Made by a program: the position numbers and the translations under genes. Below, piece by piece: positions 8,917 through 17,642 of a DNA stretch of 64,000 bases. The stretch comes from Novipirellula galeiformis (GTDB taxonomy: Bacteria; Planctomycetota; Planctomycetia; Pirellulales; Pirellulaceae), in NCBI RefSeq assembly GCF_007860095.1, contig NZ_SJPT01000002.1, forward strand, positions 124,001 through 188,000, written 5' to 3'. How positions within the stretch are numbered: the stretch's first letter is position 1; the number at the start of each line of letters is the position of its first letter. The notes under the pieces are model-generated. The model did not search any database. It was not told where the DNA came from and worked only from the letters and a program-made list of their open reading frames with translations.

Positions 8917-8931
8917 GCTCTGCGAGTGCGA

Positions 8932-9792
8932 TTAGCGTTGGCGGACCAATTTGCGAAACGCTTCGTTTAGCTTCTGTGTCACGGGGCCAGGTTTGCCGTC
9001 ACCAATCACTCGGTTATCGATTTCAACCGCGGGAATCACTTCGGCCGCACTGCCGGTCAAGAAGCACTCGTCTGCGATATAGATGTCGTGTCGTGTGAGC
9101 GGGATCTGACGCGTTTCGATGCCCGCGTTTTCGGCCAATTCCAAGACGGCATTGCGGGTAATGCCTTCGAGAATACCGGCGTCAATTGGCGGAGTGCTCA
9201 AGACGCCGTTTTTGACCAAGAAGAGATTATCTCCGGTGCATTCGGCCACTTCGCCTTTGTGGTTAAGCATCACCGCTTCGATACATCCGGCATTTAGACC
9301 TTCAATCTTAGCCATGATGTTGTTGAGGTAGTTAAGCGATTTAATCCTTGGGCTGAGCGCCGCGGGATGATTGCGAATCGTCGATGCGGTCACCAATTTC
9401 AAACCATCGGTGTAATGGCTTTCTGGGTACAACGAGATCGTGTCGGCAATGATAATGATTTGCGGATCGCTACAACGAAACGGATCGAGCCCGAGCGGTC
9501 CGGCTCCACGCGTGACGATCAAACGAATGTAGCCATCCTCGAGTCCGTTTTCTTTCACGGTGGCGTCAACATCCTTCATCAATTGCTCGATCGTGATGGG
9601 GATCGTCAACGCAATCGCACGCGCGGATTCCCATAAACGCTCAAGATGCTCGAGCAAGCGGAAGACCTTGCCGCTGTAGATTCGCATCCCTTCAAAGACA
9701 CCATCCCCGTAGAGCAAACCATGATCAAAAACGCTGACTTTTGCGTTTTCGCGGTCGAAGTATTGGCCGTTGATATAGATTTTGCGATTCAT
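8932..9792 (-). CDS. ilvE: Branched-chain amino acid aminotransferase
   Basis: A 286-aa fold-type IV PLP enzyme that catalyses the last step of Leu, Ile and Val synthesis, with glutamate as amino donor. The start at 9792 gives the family's usual N-terminus, MNRKIYINGQYFD. Marks: SVFDHGLLYGDGVFEGMR near residues 20-37, the PLP Lys at about 151 in SPRIKSLNYLNN, GEVAECTGDNLFLV, and FLTGSAAEVIPA near the C-terminus. D-amino-acid aminotransferases and aminodeoxychorismate lyase share this fold, but the sequence and length fit IlvE best. It lies downstream of fabZ and fabI on the same strand (87-bp gap to fabI) and may be co-transcribed. Confidence 0.9.
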   Translation of the reverse strand: MNRKIYINGQYFDRENAKVSVFDHGLLYGDGVFEGMRIYSGKVFRLLEHLERLWESARAIALTIPITIEQLMKDVDATVKENGLEDGYIRLIVTRGAGPLGLDPFRCSDPQIIIIADTISLYPESHYTDGLKLVTASTIRNHPAALSPRIKSLNYLNNIMAKIEGLNAGCIEAVMLNHKGEVAECTGDNLFLVKNGVLSTPPIDAGILEGITRNAVLELAENAGIETRQIPLTRHDIYIADECFLTGSAAEVIPAVEIDNRVIGDGKPGPVTQKLNEAFRKLVRQR

Positions 9793-9879
9793 AGATAGGA
9801 GCGCGAAAGGGAAGGGAATCAATGGGAGCGAAAATGAAATGGCACAGGGTAAATCTGGCGACGCGATGCCACCGTCATG

Positions 9880-10719
9880 CTAATCAATATCTTGGGCTGT
9901 GACAGCGCTGACAATGTCGGCATCGAAATAATTGATTTCCATCGCGGCATCGACGACGAGCGATTGGGCGGCGATACCACTGCTGCGCGGGCTCAACAAA
10001 AAGGCGGCGGTGTTGGCGACTTCGTCCGTGGTGATCGCGCGGCGACGTGGGATCACTTTCTCGGCGTACAGGTAGGAGTCGACATAGCCGGGAATTCCAG
10101 CCGACGCGCTCGTTTTCAACAGCCCGGCGGAAACGGCGTTGAATCGCACCTCGCTGAAACGGCTAAACGATTTCGTCAAAAACGCCAGCGATGACTCGAG
10201 CGCCGCCTTGATGGGAGCCATGAAGCCGTAGCTCTCGCTCGCCATCCGTGTCGTACTGATGCCAATCGTGACGACCGAAGCGTCTTTGGCAAAGCGATCG
10301 CGAAGTGCATTGCAAACACTGATCAACGAGTAAGCCGAAATATCGACAGCCTGCAAGAATTGTCGACGCGTGGTTTCGTGGAACGGACGAATACCCTCGG
10401 GGTAATCCGCAAAGGCGATGGAATGAACCAAGCCATCGATTGTAATGCCATCCGCGACGAGTTGAGCGGCGAGTTGGTCGATCTGGGCTTGATCTTCGAC
10501 GTCGCAAACCAAGACGGTTTCGCCGTGAAGCAATTTTGCCAAACTTTCTTTTCGCGATTCACTGCGCACACTGTAGATCACGTTCGCCCCAGCACCACGA
10601 AGTACCTTGGCGATCGCAAAGGCCACGCTCTTTTTATTGGCCACCCCCATGATCAATATGGTCTTGTTGCGCAGAGACAAAAAATCCGCGACGGCGTCGT
10701 TTGAATCAGTCGAATTCAC
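9880..10719 (-). CDS. fabI: Enoyl-[acyl-carrier-protein] reductase (NADH)
   Basis: FabI reduces trans-2-enoyl-ACP in the last step of each type II fatty acid elongation cycle. It is 279 aa from the GTG at 10719 (the frame is open to a TTG at 10767, which adds unlikely sequence). Marks: cofactor-binding [25 protein letters not shown], and the FabI-type Tyr-x6-Lys catalytic pair (Y164, K171) in [15 protein letters not shown], which separates FabI from ordinary SDRs with Tyr-x3-Lys. The C-terminus has the usual [17 protein letters not shown]. The gene upstream is fabZ (170-bp gap), so this is a small fatty-acid cluster. Confidence 0.93.
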   Translation of the reverse strand: MNSTDSNDAVADFLSLRNKTILIMGVANKKSVAFAIAKVLRGAGANVIYSVRSESRKESLAKLLHGETVLVCDVEDQAQIDQLAAQLVADGITIDGLVHSIAFADYPEGIRPFHETTRRQFLQAVDISAYSLISVCNALRDRFAKDASVVTIGISTTRMASESYGFMAPIKAALESSLAFLTKSFSRFSEVRFNAVSAGLLKTSASAGIPGYVDSYLYAEKVIPRRRAITTDEVANTAAFLLSPRSSGIAAQSLVVDAAMEINYFDADIVSAVTAQDID

Positions 10720-10831
10720 AGTGATTCTCGGAGGGAGGGTGAGAATGAATTGGGGAGAACGTTGCAAACAGGTTGCCGCTCGCCGAGTGGAGCGAGGTCA
10801 ATCCGTTCAGAGCCGTTGCGTTTGAAATCGA

Positions 10832-10861
10832 GGCAGTGGATGGGGCGGCAGTGGATGGGGG
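10832..10861. repeat. Two 15-bp tandem units between fabI and fabZ
   Basis: GGCAGTGGATGGGGC (10832-10846) is repeated as GGCAGTGGATGGGGG (10847-10861). Confidence 0.7.
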
Positions 10862-10889
10862 CCATTGCTGGCTCCGTGGCGTGTCCCTA

Positions 10890-11318
10890 TTATCCGGGTT
10901 GGGCCACGGTACAGGCAAAGTTCAATCGCGCCGTGAGCTTTCCCTCTAGCAGCATCTTTCCCGTCATGAAGAATGCATTACTGACCTGTTCGTCCAACGT
11001 GGCGTGAATTTCGACGGTATCGCCGGGGCGAACCATTTTCTTGAATTTGACGTTGTCGAGTCGCGTTGCCACGGGGACCGCCCCTGGGGCCATCTCAGCG
11101 ATCTCCGCCAACAGAATCGCGCCGGCTTGCAAACAGCACTCGCATTGAATCACGCCGGGAACAATCGGATGCCCCGGGAAATGGCCTTGCACAAAGAACT
11201 CGTCTTCGTGGAACGTTTTACGGCAAACGATCTGGGTCTCGGTACGTGAAACGATTTCATCGACCAAACGCATTGGCTTGCGATGCGGAATCAGGCTCTC
11301 AATTTGTTCGATTGTCAT
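10890..11318 (-). CDS. fabZ: 3-hydroxyacyl-ACP dehydratase, FabZ type
   Basis: A 142-aa hot-dog fold protein, the normal FabZ length. It dehydrates 3-hydroxyacyl-ACP in fatty acid elongation, the step before FabI. The catalytic His46 lies in GHFPGHPIVPGV and Glu60 in IQCECCLQAG, and the 14-residue spacing matches known FabZ enzymes. The N-terminus IEQIESLIPHRKPMRLVDEI is also typical. It is probably the first gene of the fabZ-fabI-ilvE run on the minus strand. Clean ATG start at 11318. Confidence 0.92.
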   Translation of the reverse strand: MTIEQIESLIPHRKPMRLVDEIVSRTETQIVCRKTFHEDEFFVQGHFPGHPIVPGVIQCECCLQAGAILLAEIAEMAPGAVPVATRLDNVKFKKMVRPGDTVEIHATLDEQVSNAFFMTGKMLLEGKLTARLNFACTVAQPG

Positions 11319-11708
11319 GAAGAATCGTAGTGTTTAGATCCAATAGCGGAAATCGCAGCGACGTCGGACATTCGCTGTCATGGCGCCTCGGCCGTTGAGG
11401 GGGACCGGAACCGGCAAGCCCAAGGCTGCCCTGCCGAACGACAGAATACCAGCGAAAGCCGGGGCAAAGTAGCCCCATACTCGCGGCCGACTCGGCACCG
11501 TTGCTCCCCCGCAATTCGCTTGACGCAACTGGGGGGGAATTGGGCGCCATTAGGAATGGGATGCCACCGGGATTGGGACGCGTCCAGATTGGGACGCGCC
11601 GGGATTGGGACGCGCCGGGATTCGCGTTTCAAACTCTGGGCGATCTCGAAAGGACGCTTTTGAAACGGCAGTTTAGAGCACGAGTCCAGAGCAAGCGGGC
11701 CACGCCGC
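11319..11708. other. Intergenic region with 16-bp tandem repeat
   Basis: This 390-bp gap lies between pgm and fabZ. Its only recognisable structure is the tandem repeat at 11571-11618. Several minus-strand frames are open across it, but none resembles a protein and they depend on the repeat. Confidence 0.5.
11571..11618. repeat. Three 16-bp tandem units
   Basis: The unit is GATTGGGACGCGCCGG: 11571-11586 (ending TCCA), 11587-11602 and 11603-11618, with a degenerate copy before (11555-11570) and a partial one after. There are no unique spacers, so this is not a CRISPR array. Confidence 0.8.
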
Positions 11709-13526
11709 TTAGCCGTTCACTTGGGCAAACGCCCGCATGTCCTGTTCGATCCCTTGCAGACGCCGAGCGATCGTATCGGCGGCGGCATCCAAATCGAGCG
11801 ACTCGGCGGGGGAGACTCGTGTGAAGACGTATAGTTTGATCTTCGGCTCGGTTCCGCTGGGCCGCGCCGCGACGTAGTTTCCTTCCTCATCCAAATCCAG
11901 GATGATCAACTCGCCGTGAGGTCCCTCGAGCGGTTTCGAATCGCCGCTGTTGGCATCGGTACAGGTTTGGTTTGAGTAGTCTCGGATTTGCGAAACCGCG
12001 ATTCCGGCGAGCGACTTTGGCGGGGTTTCGCGAAATGCTTTCATCAGCCGCTGCATCGCTGCCATGCCTTCGCTGCCTTCCATGACCAAATTGATGAGCG
12101 TCTCTTTATGAAAGCCATGTTTGCGATGCAGGTTGGCAAGATGCGTATGCAACGAGATCCCTTGGGCCTTCATTTCGGCGGCCAATTCGCTCATCAACAT
12201 ACAAGCGACCGCGCCATCTTTGTCTCGCGCATATTGGCCGACCAAGTAGCCGTGGGACTCTTCGGTTCCGAACACGAAGTTATCGGGACCTTCGCGATCG
12301 ATGACTTCGGCGATGTACTTGAAACCGACCAACAGATCACCAACGCAGCGGACGGAATAGCTTTCAGCAATCCGGCGAATCAGCTCGCTCGTGACAAGCG
12401 TCTTGACGACGTAATGAGCTGGCGACAACGTTCCCGCTGCCTGGCGTTTGCTGAGGATGAAGTCGGTGAGCAACGCCCCGATTTGATTTCCATCAAAGGT
12501 CGCCCACTCGCCTGCCGGATCGGTCGTCAGCGGCGCGGCGACCCCCAGCCGGTCGCAATCGGGATCGGTCGCTAAAATTAGATCGAAATTCGCTCCTTGG
12601 GCGTATTCGATTGGGGCGGCAAAAACCGCTTTGTTTTCGGGATTGGAGACGTGCCCGGGGACGTTGGGAAAGTCGCCACTGGGTTCTTTGTGAGGCCCGT
12701 AGACTTCGACATCCTTGAATCCGTCGCGTGCCAATAGCGGCATGACGGCGGCGGTTCCCACGCCGTGCAGTGGCGAATACAAGATTCTGGCATCGCGTGG
12801 TCCCGCAAACGCTTGTGCCGCAGCGGCCTCCAAAAACGCTTGGTCGATCTCTTCGGTCACCACTTCGACCCGGCCGTCGGCCAACGCCTCGGCGAACGGA
12901 GTGACCTTGATTTCTTGGCACGACATCACCCGTTCGATGATCGCCTTGTCATGCGGCGGCAATACTTGGGCGCCGCTTGACCAATAGACTTTCACGGCAT
13001 TGTCGCTAGGTGGATTGTGGCTGGCCGTAACCATGATTCCACAATCACATTTCTTGTAGCGAACCGCGAACGACAATTGGGGCGTCGCGCGGTAATCGTC
13101 GAGCAAGTAGACCTTAAAGCCGGCGGCCACCATGATTCCGGCGCACAATTCAGTGAAGTGTCGCGATTGGTGCCGCGTGTCATAGGCGATCGCACAAGAG
13201 AGTTGCCCGCTACGGCCTTCGCGTTTTGCATACTCGAGGACATAGTTGGCGAGTCCTTGAGCGCTTTCGCCAATCGTCCGGTCGTTGATCGCGTTGGACC
13301 CGATCGGGTACATCCGGCCTCGACGCCCACCGGTTCCAAATGGAATGATCGTCCAGAATACGTCGTCAAGCTTTTGCCACTGGCCGTCGCGGATATGCTG
13401 GGCAACTTGGTCGCGATAGGGAGCATAGCGTTCTTCGGTTAACCATGACCGGATGTGGCCAGCCGCGGAGTTGCTAATTTTTGAGTCGCGTGCGGCGGAA
13501 TCAACAGCGGATAAAAGTTCTTGCAC
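11709..13526 (-). CDS. pgm: Phosphoglucomutase/phosphomannomutase, long form
   Basis: A 605-aa alpha-D-phosphohexomutase (PgcA-like, longer than the 450-aa forms) that interconverts sugar 1- and 6-phosphates. Start GTG at 13526 with CGGAG 6-7 nt upstream. Four active-site loops are visible: phosphoserine loop VTASHNPPSDN (Ser about 169), metal loop ATDPDCDRLG, sugar loop GTEESHGYL, and phosphate loop RPSGTEPKIKLYV at the C-terminus. The N-terminal IIPFGTGGRRGRMYPIG is also typical. The neighbour on the opposite strand is a second phosphohexomutase, so the two are divergent with about 255 bp between them. Whether glucose or mannose phosphate is preferred cannot be read from the sequence. Confidence 0.9.
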   Translation of the reverse strand: MQELLSAVDSAARDSKISNSAAGHIRSWLTEERYAPYRDQVAQHIRDGQWQKLDDVFWTIIPFGTGGRRGRMYPIGSNAINDRTIGESAQGLANYVLEYAKREGRSGQLSCAIAYDTRHQSRHFTELCAGIMVAAGFKVYLLDDYRATPQLSFAVRYKKCDCGIMVTASHNPPSDNAVKVYWSSGAQVLPPHDKAIIERVMSCQEIKVTPFAEALADGRVEVVTEEIDQAFLEAAAAQAFAGPRDARILYSPLHGVGTAAVMPLLARDGFKDVEVYGPHKEPSGDFPNVPGHVSNPENKAVFAAPIEYAQGANFDLILATDPDCDRLGVAAPLTTDPAGEWATFDGNQIGALLTDFILSKRQAAGTLSPAHYVVKTLVTSELIRRIAESYSVRCVGDLLVGFKYIAEVIDREGPDNFVFGTEESHGYLVGQYARDKDGAVACMLMSELAAEMKAQGISLHTHLANLHRKHGFHKETLINLVMEGSEGMAAMQRLMKAFRETPPKSLAGIAVSQIRDYSNQTCTDANSGDSKPLEGPHGELIILDLDEEGNYVAARPSGTEPKIKLYVFTRVSPAESLDLDAAADTIARRLQGIEQDMRAFAQVNG

Positions 13527-13781
13527 GAATCGCTCCGGAAAGTATCAGTAGTCAAACGGGGAAGGCGAGATGCCGAGTGTGCTTTACAATCGACAAACGA
13601 ATTGGCAAAGCACGCCTTAGATCGCTACGAGGTAGGAATCAGGCCCATTGAGTGTGCCCAGCAACCTTGATCGACTCGCTGGTTGTGATTCTATTTGTTT
13701 TCCGGGCTTACTGGCAACGTGGGGCGTCAAAATCGAGCCTCATTCTCTTTCTCGAACATTCACTCCGAACGAACTATCCTC

Positions 13782-15134
13782 ATGAGCGATCTTATCATTA
13801 GTGTCAGCGGACTTCGTGGTATCGTGGGCACTTCCTTGACTCCGGAGGTTGCCGTTCGCTTTGTTGCTGCGTTCGCGTCAAAGTTGCCCGCGGGCCCGAT
13901 CATTGTGGCCCGCGATGGGCGTGGTAGCGGTCGGATGCTGAAGCAGGCGATTATCGCGTCGCTGACCGCGTGTGGCCGCGATTGTCTGGACGCCGATGTG
14001 GCGGCAACGCCCACGGTGGGAGTGCTTGTTGGCGAGCGAAACGCCGCGGGCGCGGTTCAGATTTCCGCCAGCCATAATCCGCCGCCTTACAACGGGATCA
14101 AGCTTTTTGGCCCCGACGGACGTGTGCTCGACGCGGTGAGGGGAGCTTCGATTCGAGACGCCTACTTCGCCGGTGAAGCCGCTTGGTGTGCGTTTGACCA
14201 GATTGGCAGCGCCACGCTCGAAGCCGATCCCCACTCGGCGCACCTCGATAAGGTGCTCGCGACCGTCAATGTTGATGCAATCGCTAAGGCGAAACATCGT
14301 GTGTTGTTGGACAGCAACCACGGCGCGGGCGGCTTACTCGGCAAGCGGCTTTTAGAGGCATTGGGCTGTGAAGCGGTGATCGTAGGAGACGAACCGGACG
14401 GGAATTTTGCGCATGTGCCTGAACCCACGGCTGAAAACTTGACCGAGATCGCCGCCCAGGTTCGCAAGCACCAATGTAGCGTCGGCTTCTGTCAAGATCC
14501 TGACGCGGACCGCTTGGCTTTGGTCGACGGTGAAGGCCGCTATATTGGCGAAGAGTACACGTTGGCGTTGTGCATTAAACACGCGATGAGTCATGCAGCG
14601 ACACGTGGAAGCATCGTGATTAACGGCGCGACCAGCGGCATGAGTGAACGATTGGCGGCCGCCGCCGACGTTGAATCCTTTCGCAGCAGTGTGGGCGAAG
14701 CGAATGTGGCTGACATGATGATCGCGACGCAGGCGAAATACGGCGGCGAAGGAAACGGCGGCCCGATCGATCCACGCGTCGGCTACGTCCGGGACAGCTT
14801 TGTCGGGATGGCCCAAGTTTTGGACTTGATGACCGCGACCGGACAAAGCTTGGCCGAATTGGCCGACGGATTGCCAAAGCTGCATATTCACAAATCCAAA
14901 GCAGAGGTCTCGGCCGAGAAATTGCCCGAGCTGTTCGAGGCCTTGATTGCGTTACATGACGATGCCTCAGCCAGCACCGGTGACGGATTGCGTTTAGCAT
15001 GGGCCGACAAATGGTTGTTGGTGCGAGGTAGTAACACCGAGCCAATCGTGCGTTTGATCGCGGAAGCTGAAACCGAAGCGGAAGCGAAATCATTGTGTGA
15101 TACCGCCGCGGCCAAGTTGGCCGAGATTCAATAG
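13782..15134 (+). CDS. Phosphohexomutase, GlmM/ManB-like (short form)
   Basis: 450 aa from the ATG at 13782; the frame is open to 13695, but the family's N-terminus LIISVSGLRGIVGTSLTP starts right after this ATG. Loops: phosphoserine ISASHNPPPYNGIKLFG (Ser about 97), metal CQDPDADRLALVD, sugar-specificity GGEGNGGPIDP, phosphate VRGSNTEPIVRLIAEAE. The GEGNGG sugar loop differs from bacterial GlmM (GEQSGH) and PMM (GEMSGH) and resembles archaeal phosphoglucosamine mutases. It probably feeds UDP-GlcNAc or GDP-mannose synthesis. The exact sugar is uncertain. Confidence 0.85.
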   Translation: MSDLIISVSGLRGIVGTSLTPEVAVRFVAAFASKLPAGPIIVARDGRGSGRMLKQAIIASLTACGRDCLDADVAATPTVGVLVGERNAAGAVQISASHNPPPYNGIKLFGPDGRVLDAVRGASIRDAYFAGEAAWCAFDQIGSATLEADPHSAHLDKVLATVNVDAIAKAKHRVLLDSNHGAGGLLGKRLLEALGCEAVIVGDEPDGNFAHVPEPTAENLTEIAAQVRKHQCSVGFCQDPDADRLALVDGEGRYIGEEYTLALCIKHAMSHAATRGSIVINGATSGMSERLAAAADVESFRSSVGEANVADMMIATQAKYGGEGNGGPIDPRVGYVRDSFVGMAQVLDLMTATGQSLAELADGLPKLHIHKSKAEVSAEKLPELFEALIALHDDASASTGDGLRLAWADKWLLVRGSNTEPIVRLIAEAETEAEAKSLCDTAAAKLAEIQ

Positions 15135-15179
15135 ATCTTTGCGACGGGCGATTGACCGCACGCGCCGAGCCGCGTGCGA

Positions 15180-15515
15180 TGAAGCATTGAGAATTGGGAG
15201 AATTCGTGCCGCCCGCCCATTCTGCCGTCCCCGCCGCAGTTAAATGCACTCGCCGCGCGACGGTCGATCTTGCAACGCACGCGACGAATGTACTCGCGTT
15301 GTTCCAGCAACTTGAGCATCGCTGGCACCGTGTTTCCGTCCGAAGCCATGTGGTCACTGAGTTCCGACTGCGTGATCCCATCTTCCTGCTGCCAGCAGCG
15401 ACAGCAACGCAAATTGGTCAGCCGTTACATCGAATCGGGCGAAATTTGCTTGAGCCACCCGATGCATCGTCAGGTAAGCTCGTCGCAATTCGCATTGGGA
15501 TGGATTCTGCAATGG
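15180..15515 (-). pseudogene. Decayed MarR-family transcription regulator
   Basis: Minus-strand pieces in three frames join into one MarR winged-helix sequence. Part 1, read down from 15509, begins with ELRRAYLTMHRVAQANFARF and continues with VTADQFALLSLLA. Part 2 begins with EDGITQSELSDHMASDGNTV and continues with LKLLEQREYIRRVRCKIDRR. Part 3 is ARRVHLTAAGTAEWAGG. One frameshift lies near 15386-15394 (one extra base) and another near 15250-15260. After part 3 the sequence loses similarity, so the C-terminus is missing, and no good start codon precedes part 1. It faces away from the OsmC-family gene at 15669, the layout seen for OhrR-type peroxide regulators and their targets. Sequencing errors are the main alternative to true decay. 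Confidence 0.72.
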
Positions 15516-15668
15516 TCATTTGTCATGTGTTCGTTCGTGAACAGGGTGTTCCGACGACGTCAAACTTGTCAGCAATCTTGGCCGTCCCACTTGAAACGTT
15601 ACTACGTCCACGTGCTAATGGAGAGGAGATCGCTTGATAGCCCCTCTAATTGAACTGGAAACCCGTCC

Positions 15669-16235
15669 ATGGCGTCACAAGAATCTGCCACGCCCATCGT
15701 CCGCAAAATCGAAGAAGCCTCCGATCCCGATGAGCATGGATCCAGTCTGAAGCCCGTTCAGAAGCGAGAAGTCGTATTGCGATTGGAGGCCGAATCGCTG
15801 GACAACATGCGGAAGCGGGCAACAGTTCGAGTTGATCAACCCAAAGGCAGCACCTTCGAAATCATCTGCGACGAAGGCCCGTACTTAGGCGGCGACGATT
15901 CCGCGCCACCGCCACTGGCCTACTACAGTGCCAGCATCGCGTTCTGTCTGTTAACTCAGCTTTCACGCTACGCGAAGGTCAAGAAACTGAATATCAGCAG
16001 CATGAAGCTTGCCCAGGAAACGCGATTCACGATGGAAGGATCCGTTATCAAAGGAACGCTAGAGGGCCGAGGCGTCGAAGTTGTCACTCATCTGGACATC
16101 GAATCTGACGAACCTGAAGAAGTGATTCGGCAGATGATCGAAGTCGGAAAAAACAGCTGTTTCATCCACCAGTCGATCATGAATCCAGTGCCATCAACGA
16201 TTCAAGCAAAGGTCAACGGACAGCTATTGAGTTGA
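15669..16235 (+). CDS. OsmC/Ohr-family protein
   Basis: A 188-aa protein. After a 40-residue acidic leader it shows the OsmC layout: ICDEGPYLGGDDSAPPPLAY, a long helix with the first Cys in SIAFCLLTQLSRYAK, and the second Cys in VGKNSCFIHQSIMNPV. OsmC and Ohr proteins use such a Cys pair to reduce organic hydroperoxides with a lipoyl or thiol partner. The second motif is not the usual A-C-P-V, so peroxidase activity is inferred and not certain. A decayed MarR-type regulator lies divergently upstream, which would have fitted peroxide control. If that regulator is dead, this gene may now be constitutive. Confidence 0.8.
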   Translation: MASQESATPIVRKIEEASDPDEHGSSLKPVQKREVVLRLEAESLDNMRKRATVRVDQPKGSTFEIICDEGPYLGGDDSAPPPLAYYSASIAFCLLTQLSRYAKVKKLNISSMKLAQETRFTMEGSVIKGTLEGRGVEVVTHLDIESDEPEEVIRQMIEVGKNSCFIHQSIMNPVPSTIQAKVNGQLLS

Positions 16236-16426
16236 TCGTGAGCTTTGCGAGCTCATGCGGAAAGCAACAAGAGGGTGCAAACGGAATTCCGCGTGGAAAG
16301 CGGCCAAAACCCTACCCTTAGTCGCAACTGCTTTTTGTGGACGCAACCAGGGATGGGCGATGGGGGCATTGCCGTGGGCCGCGTCCTTGCGAACGCAGCG
16401 ACGGTTTGAATCCCACGTCATTTTTC

Positions 16427-16448
16427 AAAAGGCGCTCACGCGAGCGCC
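16427..16448 (-). terminator. Intrinsic terminator of ispG
   Basis: GGCGCTC (16431-16437) and GAGCGCC (16442-16448) form a perfect 7-bp stem with a 4-nt loop. On the minus strand TTTT follows at once (A-run 16427-16430). It begins 3 bp beyond the ispG stop. Confidence 0.8.
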
Positions 16449-16450
16449 AG

Positions 16451-17587
16451 CTAGCTTTTGCTTGCGATCAAATTGTCGAGCTCTTGCTTTAACTTTGGCA
16501 GAATTTCGTCGTAGCCAAAGGCTCCCAACGCTTCGGTGCCCCGTTTGAGGTTGACCTTTGCCGGGCCACACCATAATCCGAGGTCGGCGTCGTCGGTTTC
16601 ACCCGGCCCGTTGACTCGGCAACCCATCACGGCGATCGTAATCGCATAATCCTTCGCATATTCGGTCATCTCCTTGACGCTGGCGGCCAATTCGATGAAC
16701 GCTTCGTTTTCGACGCGCGAACAACTGGGGCAACTGATGATATTCAGCGACGTGTCGTCAAAGACGACGACGCTTCGCACGCGGCCGCTGTAGATGTCCT
16801 CGACGATCGAATGTCCTGCGTCGATTTCTTCGGGCTTGCGATCGTTGGGAAGCGTCAACGAAACACGCACGGTGTCGCCGATGCCTTTGCCGATCAATTG
16901 CTCAAACGCGATGCGTGTTTTGACGATACCGTCGGGTGGCATCCCGGCTTCGGTGACGCCTAAATGCAACGGCACATCGGGACGAAGTGCCGCGAATCGT
17001 TTGTTGACTTCGATGACTTTGCGGGGATCGCTGTCTTTGAGCGAAACGACGTATCGCGTGAAGCCTAGCGAATCGACAAGCTCGCAATGTTCCCGAGCGC
17101 TTTCGATCATGGGCGTGATCGAATCGGCGGGGTCGTACATCTCTTTTTTGGCGGGATCCATGCTGCCACAGTTGACCCCAATGCGAATGGCACAGTCATG
17201 CTCTTTCGCTTGGTCGATGATAAAACGTACTTTGTCTTGCCACGGTTTATCACGTTGATGGTGATAGAGGTGACCGGGGTTGTAGCGGATCTTGTCGACA
17301 AACGGCGCGACCTTTTCAGCGAGCCGGAAGTTCTCTTGCAAATCGACGGCCAAATTGGCGGTCGTTTGTTTGCGAATTTCTGCGAGCGCCTCAGCATCTT
17401 TGTCACTATCGACCGCGATGCGAACGACGCCGGCACCTTGCGCTCGTAACGCCTCGGCCTGGGCGACGGTGGCATCGATGTTTTGAGTCTTCGTCGCGGT
17501 CATGCTTTGCACCGCGATCGGATGATTGGCTCCGACCGTGATCGAGCCGATCACGACAGGGCGAGTGGGGTTGCGTTGAATCGTCAT
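16451..17587 (-). CDS. ispG: 4-hydroxy-3-methylbut-2-enyl diphosphate synthase
   Basis: A 378-aa enzyme of the MEP isoprenoid pathway that converts methylerythritol cyclodiphosphate to HMBPP with a [4Fe-4S] cluster. The N-terminal TIM barrel starts with [20 protein letters not shown] and includes [19 protein letters not shown]. The C-terminal cluster domain has the three Cys ligands in [14 protein letters not shown] and [11 protein letters not shown]. Length and motifs fit the short bacterial form without an insert domain. It supplies precursors for, among others, the carotenoid genes at 33-36 kb. An intrinsic terminator sits directly after the stop, so it ends its transcript. Confidence 0.95.
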   Translation of the reverse strand: MTIQRNPTRPVVIGSITVGANHPIAVQSMTATKTQNIDATVAQAEALRAQGAGVVRIAVDSDKDAEALAEIRKQTTANLAVDLQENFRLAEKVAPFVDKIRYNPGHLYHHQRDKPWQDKVRFIIDQAKEHDCAIRIGVNCGSMDPAKKEMYDPADSITPMIESAREHCELVDSLGFTRYVVSLKDSDPRKVIEVNKRFAALRPDVPLHLGVTEAGMPPDGIVKTRIAFEQLIGKGIGDTVRVSLTLPNDRKPEEIDAGHSIVEDIYSGRVRSVVVFDDTSLNIISCPSCSRVENEAFIELAASVKEMTEYAKDYAITIAVMGCRVNGPGETDDADLGLWCGPAKVNLKRGTEALGAFGYDEILPKLKQELDNLIASKS

Positions 17588-17642
17588 CTATTTTGTTATC
17601 AGCAGTGAAGCAATGGGAAGTGGGGTCGACGCGGCTTGAGCA

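Noticed and set aside
11555-11625. Possible CRISPR-like array
   Set aside because: The repeat units are directly joined and there are no spacers or cas genes.
14352-14891. Antisense open frame in the phosphohexomutase gene
   Set aside because: Shadow of a well-supported gene; no start signal or known domain.
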